A stretch of 47,128 bases of DNA from Nitrososphaeria archaeon (lineage in GTDB: Archaea > Thermoproteota > Nitrososphaeria > Nitrososphaerales > Nitrosopumilaceae): contig RHCX01000003.1 of the NCBI GenBank assembly GCA_010028495.1, positions 1 through 47,128 on the forward strand, in the 5' to 3' direction. Shown in pieces: positions 8,805 through 16,651 of this stretch. The stretch's first letter is position 1; every line of letters starts with the position of its first letter. Under the pieces are notes generated by a model. The model was given only the letters and a program-made list of their open reading frames with translations, searched no databases and was not told the DNA's origin. Made by a program: the position numbers and the translations under genes.

Positions 8805-9836
8805 CTATAGTTCCGGCTCTATCCCCTTGGCAATTCGCAAGGCATCAACTAGACCATCTGCATATCCGATAGATAATATGGCAAGCTCATCCTGGCCTTG
8901 CGAATAGAATCTCTCTGCATCCTTGATGTACAAGTCTGCATTTTCCAAAACACTGGCAAATTCCTTGGAATCTTTGTAGTGCGGTGTTATTTGGTCCAGT
9001 GCACGCCGTACCATTGGGATGTATTTTTTCATCATTTGTGCAGATATCTTTTCTATTTTTGGAGTATTGTCTTCTGGCGGATTGATACAATTAGCTAGTA
9101 CCTTTAGCGCATCGGATTCCGTGAAATGCATTATGCCGGGTATGATTATTGTGTGCGGCGGTGCACCAAAGTCCACATTTAATGCTGAAAATTTTCCGGC
9201 AATGATTTTTTGATTAGCCTCTCCAATTCTTGATGCTACAATTCCGTATGTTTCTCCGGAAAAGACCTTTCTTGCTTGCTCTTTTTCCTGCTCTAGCAGG
9301 CTTGATATTGCATCCTTTGGATCCAAAAAGAAGTTCTTGTTTTGATTCCATTCTAATAGTACAATGGTGTGGTTGCCCAGCTTGAGATTCTCAAATATTG
9401 TGTAATATGCAGTGGCCGATGGGATTCCGCTCATTATTGTTACCGTTTTTCCAACTTTGTAAAAGTGCAGACCGCACTCGCCAATCAAAGATGTTATGGC
9501 AGATGATGCGTGAATTGTATCGGTTTTAGTGCCGTCTTGTATTGCTCGGACCCGCAATTCTATATGCGTAGTTGCAATGTACGGGTCGCCATATGATAAT
9601 AATGCAACGGTATTGGTTTTTGCAACTTCGAGAATTTCTTTGCCGTCTTCAACTAGCCACCTTGGAGCTAGTCTGAACTGTCCCTTGGTTAATTGCTGGA
9701 GAAATTTTGTCTGGTCTTCCGACATGGGACTGGTAAACTGCTCAAAATACACAATATCTGATTCTGAGATTATCTTACGGGATTTTTCTGATATTGCATC
9801 CGGGCCGCCAATTCCTAGGCCGACAAACCAGAGCAT
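8805..9836 (-). CDS. dphB: Diphthine synthase with C-terminal DUF357-like domain
   Basis: Methylates the modified histidine of elongation factor 2 in diphthamide synthesis using SAM. Residues about 1-258 match the tetrapyrrole-methylase fold: MLWFVGLGIGGPDAISEKS, a LLSYGDPYIATTH loop, and HASSAITSLIGECGLHFYK. The family is normally about 260 aa. Here the protein is 343 aa, and its last 84 residues form a separate helical region (MVRRALDQI..., IKDAERFYSQGQDELAILSI, ..GYADGLVDALRIAKGI). This resembles the small archaeal DUF357 family, often a stand-alone gene. The ATG overlaps the lysK stop by one base, so dphB is the last gene of the lysine/arginine operon on the minus strand. Confidence 0.9.
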   Translation of the reverse strand: MLWFVGLGIGGPDAISEKSRKIISESDIVYFEQFTSPMSEDQTKFLQQLTKGQFRLAPRWLVEDGKEILEVAKTNTVALLSYGDPYIATTHIELRVRAIQDGTKTDTIHASSAITSLIGECGLHFYKVGKTVTIMSGIPSATAYYTIFENLKLGNHTIVLLEWNQNKNFFLDPKDAISSLLEQEKEQARKVFSGETYGIVASRIGEANQKIIAGKFSALNVDFGAPPHTIIIPGIMHFTESDALKVLANCINPPEDNTPKIEKISAQMMKKYIPMVRRALDQITPHYKDSKEFASVLENADLYIKDAERFYSQGQDELAILSIGYADGLVDALRIAKGIEPEL

Positions 9837-10966
9837 TACTTGTCGGTTCTAGAATCGTGCAGTCGTTTTAGATGGTTCAGCATATTTCGGATTACCTCGA
9901 TTCCTCTGAGGTATTCATTCATCGATACCTTTTCGTCTATTGTATGCGATGCATGAGGATCTCCTGGACCATATGTCACTACTGGGATGTTCCACAGAGT
10001 ACCGATAATGTTCATGTCTCCGGTTCCAGTCTTTCTGATCAATGCAGGTCGCTTGTGCTCTACATCCATTACCCCTAATGTGAATGCCCGAACTAGGGGC
10101 GAGTTCATTGGCGCCTCAAACGGTTCTGTTTCGTCTATAACAGAATAGACTGCCTCTACCTGCTGCTTTATTGCCAGCTCGGATACTTTGGTTGAGATTT
10201 TCTCGCCTACAGATTTGCAGTTTAGTGTGACTGGAATTCTGATATCAATTATGGTGTTGCATTCTTTTGGGGTGACGTTGTGGCTGTCTCCTCCCTTGAT
10301 TTCTGTAATAGTGGCAGTTAGCATCATTCCCTTGGATTGGCCTTCCTGGTTTTCCTCAAGGGATTTTTTGAGCTCGCTTGTAAACTTCATGGACTCTTCT
10401 ATTGCATTTCTTGCAAGCCATGGCGCGGATGCATGTGCAGAATCACCCACATTGATTTTGAGATTGATTGCAATTCTTCCTTTGTATGCTATAGTGACAT
10501 TTGTGATTCCTGATGGCTCGCCAAAAACTGCATAGTCGATGTCTAGCTTTTGCTTTGCCAGGTTTTTGATTCCAGTTGCATTTCCTTCTTCATCAACAGC
10601 TCCGACAAAGATTATTGTTCCGTTGTGTCTGTGGACCGTGGACGCTGCCAAAAGCATTGCCATTAGTGGTGCCTTGGCATCAGACGCACCTCTTCCATAT
10701 AGAAAATCACCTTCCTTTCTTACTTTGACCTTACCTGGTACAGTATCCATGTGACCACAAAGCAAAACTCGAGGAGAACCAGAGCCTATAGTTGCAATCA
10801 GGTTTCCTACTTCATCTATTTTGATATTTTCAAATCCTAAATCATCGCACTTGTCTGCCAGAAATTCTGCCATTGGCTTTTCAGCTAGCGATGGTGTGTA
10901 GAGTCGCAATGCCTTTTCCAGCATTTTGATTGAAAACCTTGGTGTAACTGTAAATGACGAGTCCAT
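9836..10966 (-). CDS. lysK: [LysW]-lysine/[LysW]-ornithine hydrolase (M20 family)
   Basis: Releases lysine or ornithine from the LysW carrier protein, the last carrier step. The 376-aa M20 metallopeptidase has zinc-site motifs LLCGHMDTVPGK, YGRGASDAKAP and GAVDEEGNATGIKNL, the family order for ArgE/DapE/LysK. In archaea that use LysW one enzyme usually serves both lysine and arginine synthesis, and no second hydrolase is seen here. It starts 3 nt after the lysX1 stop and overlaps dphB by 1 nt. Alone it could be annotated acetylornithine deacetylase; the cluster makes LysK the better name. Confidence 0.9.
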   Translation of the reverse strand: MDSSFTVTPRFSIKMLEKALRLYTPSLAEKPMAEFLADKCDDLGFENIKIDEVGNLIATIGSGSPRVLLCGHMDTVPGKVKVRKEGDFLYGRGASDAKAPLMAMLLAASTVHRHNGTIIFVGAVDEEGNATGIKNLAKQKLDIDYAVFGEPSGITNVTIAYKGRIAINLKINVGDSAHASAPWLARNAIEESMKFTSELKKSLEENQEGQSKGMMLTATITEIKGGDSHNVTPKECNTIIDIRIPVTLNCKSVGEKISTKVSELAIKQQVEAVYSVIDETEPFEAPMNSPLVRAFTLGVMDVEHKRPALIRKTGTGDMNIIGTLWNIPVVTYGPGDPHASHTIDEKVSMNEYLRGIEVIRNMLNHLKRLHDSRTDK

Positions 10967-10969
10967 TTT

Positions 10970-11815
10970 TTATTTTCCTGATTTAACTGCGTATTCTAAA
11001 ATCTTTCCAGCTATGTTTACGCCTGTCACTCGTGCTACATTTCTGTATTCGGTGGTGTTGTTTATTTCATGTACTACTAAGCCGCGTTCTTTGCTTTCCA
11101 TCAGATCGATTCCTACAATTTGCCCTTGGACACATTTTCTTGCCTTGATGCAGATTTCTTCGAGTTCTGGTGTTATCTTGCATATCTCGGCCGTTCCACC
11201 AAGGTGAGTGTTTGTCTTCCAGTTTTCTGTAGTGGAGTTGCGGTATATTGCTCCTACTACATCGTCACCAATTACAATGGCTCGAATGTCCCTTGGAGGC
11301 CTTTGGACAAACTCTTCCATGTAGTGAATTTGGTAAATTGGATACATTTTTTCTCGCTCTTCTATGATTCCTTCGGCTGACTCTCTATTGTTTAGTCTCT
11401 GTACCATTCTTCCCCAGCTTCCTACGGTCGGCTTGATTACTTTGGGATAGCCCATTTTGTCTAAAGCATCTAAAGCGGAATCTTTGGAAAATGCCACACT
11501 AACATATGGCGTTTCAATTCCTGCGTTTTTGAGCAACATATGCGTGAATAATTTATTTCCTGCATAGACTCCGCAGTACAAATTGTTAATGACATTTGCA
11601 CCCATTCCTTCTAGCGCTGCAGTTGCGTGCAAGTTCCTGTAGTAGCTGACGCATCTTTGCAGTACCGTGTGGTATTGGGATTTTTTATCAACATCTAGTA
11701 CAAGATTCTTACAGTCTACCATCTCGATTTTAATGCCGAGCTTGTCGGCAGCTTCGGTGAGTGCTTTTTCTTCAGGTCGAACAGTATCGTAGAGAATCGT
11801 TATCGGGTGGCTCAC
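10970..11815 (-). CDS. lysX: LysW carrier ligase, copy 1 (probable LysX, alpha-aminoadipate)
   Basis: An ATP-grasp ligase of 281 aa that joins an amino acid to the C-terminal residue of LysW. Visible are the conserved start (ITILYDTVRPEEKAL), the ATP-binding GYPKVIKPTVGSWGRMVQ, the RDIRAIVIGDD strand and the metal-binding end GLVVHEINNTTEYRN. It starts with GTG overlapping the lysW1 stop (GTGA), so ligase and carrier are translationally coupled. A second ligase lies at 16909-17766. Proximity to homocitrate synthase suggests copy 1 takes alpha-aminoadipate for lysine; this is inferred from neighbours, not from specificity residues. Confidence 0.88.
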   Translation of the reverse strand: MSHPITILYDTVRPEEKALTEAADKLGIKIEMVDCKNLVLDVDKKSQYHTVLQRCVSYYRNLHATAALEGMGANVINNLYCGVYAGNKLFTHMLLKNAGIETPYVSVAFSKDSALDALDKMGYPKVIKPTVGSWGRMVQRLNNRESAEGIIEEREKMYPIYQIHYMEEFVQRPPRDIRAIVIGDDVVGAIYRNSTTENWKTNTHLGGTAEICKITPELEEICIKARKCVQGQIVGIDLMESKERGLVVHEINNTTEYRNVARVTGVNIAGKILEYAVKSGK

Positions 11816-11979
11816 TGGCCCCAGTCCTCTCCGACGCTTTGAGCTGGTTTTAGCCCAAATCCGCCTGAGGATTTGATTATCTCAAAGCTTGCTCCGCAAT
11901 CGGGACAAGTTACCAATTCGCCTTCTACGGCATCACTTGGAATTGAAATATCTGAATCACATTCAGCACATTTTGCCAT
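11812..11979 (-). CDS. lysW: LysW amino-group carrier protein, copy 1, with Gln C-terminus
   Basis: A 55-aa acidic zinc-binding carrier protein. Two CxxC pairs (CAEC at 4-7 and CPDC at 25-28) form the zinc site. The family ends in EDWGE, and the gamma-carboxylate of the last Glu bonds to the alpha-amino group of aminoadipate or glutamate. Here the last codons read GAG GAC TGG GGC CAG TGA, so the protein ends EDWGQ. A second Glu-to-Gln difference from copy 2 is at residue 47 (KPAQSV versus KPAESV). I took the ATG at 11979, one base past the homocitrate synthase stop, because it gives the same 55-aa length as copy 2. Whether this protein can be loaded as it stands is doubtful. Confidence 0.88.
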   Translation of the reverse strand: MAKCAECDSDISIPSDAVEGELVTCPDCGASFEIIKSSGGFGLKPAQSVGEDWGQ

Positions 11980-11980
11980 G

Positions 11981-13162
11981 TTAATCCTTACTGTCCTTAG
12001 CATCATTAATTATCTTTCTTTCAAGCTTGTTATCCAGTGGGATTTCCAATAGGTCGCCCATTCTGAGGTTTTTAAGACCTGCAGCGACTGCTTTTGCTTG
12101 GTTGTCGTCTTTTGGCAGTCCTAGCAAAGACATGAGATATGCCGAGCCGCTTTTACCAGCTAGCTCCCCGAATACTATTCTTCGTCTATTGCCAACTACT
12201 CTTGGTGGGATTGGCTCGTAAGCTGCCGGATTTCTTAGTATGGCTGCCAAGTGGGTTCCAGCCTTGTGCTTGTATGCTGTTGGTCCAACTATTGGCTTGG
12301 AGTCATATGGTGGAATGTGTGTGTATTCTTCGATCATTCTGGATAGGTCAGTTAACATGTCTAGTCTGAAATCATTTGGTGACTTGTACAGATACGTCAT
12401 GGCTACTGCCACTTCTGCTAGTGAGGGAATACCTGTTCTTTCTCCGATGCCGTCTATTGTGGTGTGGATTTGCTCAGCTCCGGCATCTATTCCTGCAAAT
12501 GCGTTTGCAACTGCCAGGCCAATATCATTATGACAGTGAACATCTAGTGGCACTTTGATCTTTTCTTTAACCATTTTAACGAAATTGAACATGCCTTTGG
12601 GTCGCATAATTCCTACGGTGTCTGGGAGACTGATTCTGTCGACTCCGGCTTCTTCGATTGCCTTGCATACTTTGAGCAAAAACTCTGGGTCTGCACGCGA
12701 GCCGTCCTCTACAGTAAATCTCATCTTTAGTCCGTGTGATTTTGCATACTCTACAGTTTCTACAGCACGTCTGAGTGCTTCTTCTCGCGTGATTCTGAGC
12801 TTGTCCTTCATGTGGATATCAGATATGCCAAGATATGTTGCGGTCCATTTTGGATCACACTTTAGCGCAACATCGACGTCTTCTTTTAGTGCACGAACAT
12901 GTGCAACAATGTCTGCTTTGAGGCCTTGTTTGATTATGGTTTTAGTTGCCTCAAAATGATCTTCAGATACTACTGGCGAGATTTCAATTTGGTCTACGCC
13001 AAAATAATCAAGCATCCATGCTATCTGGATTCTTTGCTTGTTGGTAAATGTAACACCTGGGTGCTGCTCTCCCTCTCGTAGAGTGCTATCCAGCACGCGG
13101 ATTCTTTTTGGTTTTTTGTCGTACTCGTTGTGCAAATGCGCGTAATAATTTGGGTCGTTCAA
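11981..13162 (-). CDS. Homocitrate synthase-type alpha-isopropylmalate synthase family enzyme
   Basis: Condenses acetyl-CoA with a 2-oxo acid; in this setting probably 2-oxoglutarate, giving homocitrate for lysine synthesis by the alpha-aminoadipate route. The protein is about 393 aa. It has the HMGL-like TIM barrel start RIRVLDSTLREGEQHPGV, the metal-binding HCHNDIGLAVANA, and GAEQIHTTIDGIGERTGIPS. The frame is open from a TTG at 13177. The TATA-like box at 13191-13197 predicts an RNA start near 13168, so I prefer the in-frame TTG at 13162 (MNDPNYYAHL). It heads the operon with lysW1, lysX1, lysK and dphB. Isopropylmalate or citramalate synthase activity is the alternative. Confidence 0.87.
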   Translation of the reverse strand: MNDPNYYAHLHNEYDKKPKRIRVLDSTLREGEQHPGVTFTNKQRIQIAWMLDYFGVDQIEISPVVSEDHFEATKTIIKQGLKADIVAHVRALKEDVDVALKCDPKWTATYLGISDIHMKDKLRITREEALRRAVETVEYAKSHGLKMRFTVEDGSRADPEFLLKVCKAIEEAGVDRISLPDTVGIMRPKGMFNFVKMVKEKIKVPLDVHCHNDIGLAVANAFAGIDAGAEQIHTTIDGIGERTGIPSLAEVAVAMTYLYKSPNDFRLDMLTDLSRMIEEYTHIPPYDSKPIVGPTAYKHKAGTHLAAILRNPAAYEPIPPRVVGNRRRIVFGELAGKSGSAYLMSLLGLPKDDNQAKAVAAGLKNLRMGDLLEIPLDNKLERKIINDAKDSKD

Positions 13163-13190
13163 TGTTAGAGAAATCAAGCCGGAATACTTG

Positions 13191-13197
13191 ATATAAA
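13191..13197 (-). promoter_or_regulatory. TATA-like box for the homocitrate synthase operon
   Basis: On the minus strand this reads TTTATAT. Its centre, 13194, is 32 nt before the TTG at 13162 and only 17 nt before the TTG at 13177, which decides for the shorter protein. Confidence 0.5.
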
Positions 13198-13250
13198 CAT
13201 ATTCGTACTAGAAACGGCACAAATCAGAGAAAAGTGTAGTGATTTTCGGC

Positions 13251-13264
13251 TAAAAACGAAAAAA
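13251..13264 (-). terminator. Oligo-T terminator after the Lrp-type regulator
   Basis: The minus strand reads TTTTTTCGTTTTTA shortly after the regulator's stop codon. It should end the argG-to-regulator transcript before the homocitrate synthase promoter. Confidence 0.45.
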
Positions 13265-13281
13265 GTGATTCGAATTTCGTC

Positions 13282-13701
13282 TTACGTTACTTCGCGCAGA
13301 ATTATCACAGTGTTGGTATCAGATACGCCTTGAACTTTTCTTAGTGCGTCAATTGCCAGATTTATCTCTGTGATGTTTGGAGATGAAATCACAACTGCAA
13401 TATCGTATTGACCAGTGATCTCGTAGACTGTCTTTACTCCGTCTAGTTTTGTTAATCGTGCTGAAACCTTGGATGTGTCCATGGATGACTCCACTGATAT
13501 CAGAACAATTGCTTTTGTTGCATTTTGTTCGCCTATCTCAATTGTGAATTTTTTGATAATCTGATTGTCAGTGAGATTTTTGACTCGACGTCTTACTGCG
13601 GATTCTGAAAGTTTGAGCTTTTTGCCGATATCTACAAAGGACTCTCTGGAATCATCTCTTAGAATTCTTAGGATTTCGTCGTCTACTTTATCCTTGTACA
13701 T
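13282..13701 (-). CDS. Lrp/AsnC-family transcriptional regulator (LysM-like)
   Basis: A 139-aa DNA-binding regulator. An N-terminal helix-turn-helix (about 5-55: DDEILRILRDDSRESFVDIG, KLSESAVRRRVKNLTDNQII) is followed by an alpha-beta ligand-binding RAM domain (about 65-139), the standard Lrp layout. The start lies 14 nt inside the end of lysJ, so it is co-expressed with the lysine/arginine genes. In Sulfolobus the similar LysM senses lysine and controls the lysW-lysX-lysJ-lysK cluster, which is the obvious model here. The target site is not identified. Confidence 0.88.
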   Translation of the reverse strand: MYKDKVDDEILRILRDDSRESFVDIGKKLKLSESAVRRRVKNLTDNQIIKKFTIEIGEQNATKAIVLISVESSMDTSKVSARLTKLDGVKTVYEITGQYDIAVVISSPNITEINLAIDALRKVQGVSDTNTVIILREVT

Positions 13702-14715
13702 TCTTTCTTCTTTCAGATTCCTTGGTAAATAACTTATCGAGAATTTCCAAGACTTTGGTTATCTCAACCTCGGTCATCACTAGGGGTGGCAAGAATCGCA
13801 GTATGTTTCTGCCAGAATATAGCAGCAGAACGCCTTCTTGGATGCCGTCCATGAGAATATCCTTAACCTCGAACTTCATCTCTACACCAATCATCATTCC
13901 TTTTCCTCGGACCTCTCGGATAATACTGTGTTTTTCTTTTAGCTTTTCTAATCCATCCATAAAGAACTTGCCAACCTTTGCTGCGTTGTCGACTAGTCCG
14001 TCTTGTGTTAGGGCTTGGATAGTAGCAATGCCAGCTGCACAAGACAATGGGTTTCCGCCAAATGTTGACGAGTGCTCACCCTTGCTCATTGCCGCCAAAA
14101 TGTCGGGTCTTGTCAAAGTAGCACTCATTGGCACACCGCCTGCAATTCCTTTAGCTAGGCAAATGATATCTGGCGTCGTATTCCAGTGATCACACGCCCA
14201 CATTTTTCCAGTTCTGCCCAATCCGGCCTGGATTTCGTCAAAGATTAGAAGAATTCCGCGCTCATCGCATAATTTTCTGACATCCTGTAGAAATCCTGGA
14301 GGAGATACATTGATTCCGCTTTCTCCCTGAATTGGCTCCATTATCACAAATGCAGTATCAGAGTCGATTTTTTCTCGCAAAGATGCAATGTCGCCAAATG
14401 GCGAGAATGCAACTTTTTCCACCAACGGCATGAATGCCTTTCTGTATTTTGGATTGAACGTAACTGATAATGATCCCAAGGATTTTCCGTGGTATGATCC
14501 GTTCATTGCAATCATTCCAGATTTGTTTTGTCTAATTGTGCTTTTAGAGCTGCAACAACTCGAGGGTTTCTGTGACCAACTAGAGCGACTCCGTATCCAC
14601 CCATACAGTCCAAGTATTCTCGTCCGTTGATGTCGTAGAGTTTTACTCCCTCGCCGCGTTCTATTGTGACTGGGAATCTTTGGTACATGTTGCCCAGGTA
14701 ACTGTCTTCAGTCAT
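13688..14715 (-). pseudogene. lysJ: [LysW]-aminoadipate semialdehyde/glutamate semialdehyde aminotransferase, internally deleted and frameshifted
   Basis: A class III PLP aminotransferase in the LysW pathway, broken as read here. The N-terminal part (MTEDSYLGNMYQRF... GGYGVALVGHRNPRVVAALK) ends at KTNLE followed by a stop. The remainder resumes in another frame as KSGMIAMNGSYHGKSLG and runs through the PLP-lysine region (IIFDEIQAGLGRTGKMW, ICLAKGIAGGVPMSA) to the normal C-terminus. The span is 1028 nt, not a multiple of three, against about 1170 nt for the family. The missing 45-55 residues are those that normally carry the NSGxEA motif holding the PLP phosphate. The junction is at about 14513-14526. 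Start ATG 14715 overlaps the lysZ stop (ATGA). It may be a true deletion or an assembly error. Confidence 0.82.
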
Positions 14716-15513
14716 TTTGTAATCACCGTGCATTTTGTGTGAGATATTGCAGACGATACTGGGTTTTCTCGCTGGCCGTTGCCAATTAGTGCTTCTTTTA
14801 CACCCATATCTAGCGCTTCAGTTGCAGCTAGTATCTTCTTTTCCATTCCAAATCCAACCTTTGGTCGAATCTCTTTGGCTTCAGCATTTGTTAGTTTTTC
14901 TACCAACTTGTCGTTCATTAGCAGGCCGTCCACATTAGTAATGAATAGAATTTTGTCGCTCTGGATTGCCCCTGCAACATTTGCAGCTGCTCGGTCTCCA
15001 TCTATGTTCAGCATGTCAAATTCCTTGCTTACTGCTATTGGGGAGATGACCGGTGTGTATCCTTTTTCTAGTAATAATTTTAGCAATTCTCCGTTTTACC
15101 TTGGTTACCTTGCCTGTATAGCCGCCATCGATTATCTGCTTTCTTCCCTTGTCGTTTACTATTACCAACTTTTCCTTTCTTTCTGCCAAAAATATCTGGC
15201 CGTCAATTCCTGACAATCCTATGGCATTGATGCCGTGTTTTTGCAACATCTGTACAATGGCTTTGTTGATTTTGCCGGACATTACCATCGTGAATATCTC
15301 TGCAGTTTCCTTGTCGGTGTATCTTGATTTGATTCCACCAGGCGATACTACAAACTTTGGCTCCTTACCTAATAGTTCACAGGTTCTGGTTACCTCTTTT
15401 CCTCCACCATGCACAAGAATTACTCCTTCTTGTTCTGCAACTTTTTTGATATCAGTAATGGTGGATGGATGAAGGTTTTCGACGACGCTTCCGCCGATTT
15501 TGATTGTAATCAT
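14712..15513 (-). pseudogene. lysZ: [LysW]-aminoadipate/glutamate kinase with a one-base frameshift
   Basis: An amino-acid kinase (NAG-kinase family) that phosphorylates the carrier-bound side chain. The N-terminal part is MITIKIGGSVVENLHPST, with VILVHGGGKEV and a GGYTGKVTKV segment. The C-terminal part is LLKLLLEKGYTPVISPIAVS, NIDGDRAAANVAGAI, then the usual end. Between them the reading frame shifts by one at an A4 run (plus-strand TTTT, 15094-15097). Removing one A gives V-N-G-E-L-L-K-L, a seamless join. The span is 802 nt, i.e. 267 codons plus one base, and the corrected protein would be 266 aa, normal for the family. A homopolymer sequencing error is the simplest explanation; a real loss or slippage is possible. 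Confidence 0.85.
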
Positions 15514-15517
15514 TTTT

Positions 15518-16573
15518 TTAAACTGGGGTTAGCGGCGAATACTTGAGGCCGTCCATCTCATCAAAGCCTGCCATGATGTTCATGTTTTGTATGGCAGAGC
15601 CTGCGGCGCCCTTCATTAGGTTATCAGATGCAGATAATGCAACTAGTCTGTGATTGTCTTCATCAATGTCAAATCCGATGTCACAAAAGTTGGAACCAAC
15701 TACGAACTTTGGATCTGGGAACTTGTATAGGCCCTTTTTGTCACGGATTAGTCTGATGAATCTCTCATCTTTGTACATTTCACGGTACATCTTCCACAAT
15801 TCAATTTCGGTAACCTCTCTTGTGAGAAATGTGTGATTTGTACACAAGATTCCTCGAACAATATCCACAGCATGTGGACTCATTGATACTTTGATTGGTT
15901 TTCCTGCAATCTCTGATAGTTCTTGCTCAATCTCTCCGGTATGTCTGTGCTTTGCTGGCTTGTATGGTCTAATGACACCAGAACGCATTGCGTGGTGTGT
16001 GCCTGCCACACTGCCTGCTCCAGCACCTGAAGAGCCAATTTTAGAATCTACTATAATATGTTCAGTATCGATAATGTTGTTTTTCACTAGTGGAGCTATT
16101 GCCAGCATTGAGGTTACTGCCATGCATCCCGGACACGATACTAGTTGAGCATTTCTGATCTTCTCTCTGTGCAGTTCTGGTACGCCAAAGACTGATTTTG
16201 CCAGGTATTCTGGGTGTGGGTGCTCCCATCCGTACCATTTTACATATGCGTCCTTGTTGTGCAATCTATAATCCGCTGATAAATCAACAACTTTGAGGCC
16301 TCTATCGTACAGTGCTTTTACTATCTCAGTTGCTGTTCCATGTGGAACTGCAGTGAAAACCAAGTCGCACTTGTCTGATATTTTATCATAGTCTAATTCT
16401 GAAAATGTTAACTCTGTAAATCCTTTAAGTGCTGGTTGGACTCGATGCAAGTACTCTCCTACATACTGTCTTGAGGTAACTTGGGTGATCTCTACTTTTG
16501 GATGAGTGACCAATAATCGTAGCATTTCTCCTCCAACATAACCGGATGCTCCGATGACTCCTACACGTAACAT
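15518..16573 (-). CDS. lysY: [LysW]-aminoadipate/glutamyl-phosphate reductase (ArgC-like)
   Basis: Reduces the acyl phosphate on LysW-bound aminoadipate or glutamate to the semialdehyde with NADPH. The 351-aa protein begins MLRVGVIGASGYVGGEMLRL, a Rossmann GASGYVGGE motif. It has the catalytic cysteine in LVSCPGCMAVTSM and conserved HRHTGEIEQEL and SPHAVDIVRGI segments. The frame is open 22 codons further upstream, but the Rossmann fold starts directly at the ATG at 16573, and a TATA-like AAATTATA lies about 26 nt upstream. It is 4 nt from lysZ. One enzyme is expected to serve both lysine and arginine routes; no second copy is seen here. Confidence 0.91.
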   Translation of the reverse strand: MLRVGVIGASGYVGGEMLRLLVTHPKVEITQVTSRQYVGEYLHRVQPALKGFTELTFSELDYDKISDKCDLVFTAVPHGTATEIVKALYDRGLKVVDLSADYRLHNKDAYVKWYGWEHPHPEYLAKSVFGVPELHREKIRNAQLVSCPGCMAVTSMLAIAPLVKNNIIDTEHIIVDSKIGSSGAGAGSVAGTHHAMRSGVIRPYKPAKHRHTGEIEQELSEIAGKPIKVSMSPHAVDIVRGILCTNHTFLTREVTEIELWKMYREMYKDERFIRLIRDKKGLYKFPDPKFVVGSNFCDIGFDIDEDNHRLVALSASDNLMKGAAGSAIQNMNIMAGFDEMDGLKYSPLTPV

Positions 16574-16651
16574 GTTCCTACAATGTAGGCGGTATAATTT
16601 ATTGTATTCTGCATCAGAAAAAAATTTATTCAATTTCATATAGTTCAGTTT

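Noticed and set aside
15094-15097. Programmed ribosomal frameshifting in lysZ
   Set aside because: The site is a plain A4 run without a recognisable slippery heptamer or downstream structure, and a one-base deletion restores the normal protein exactly. An error or mutation is simpler, though reads are needed.
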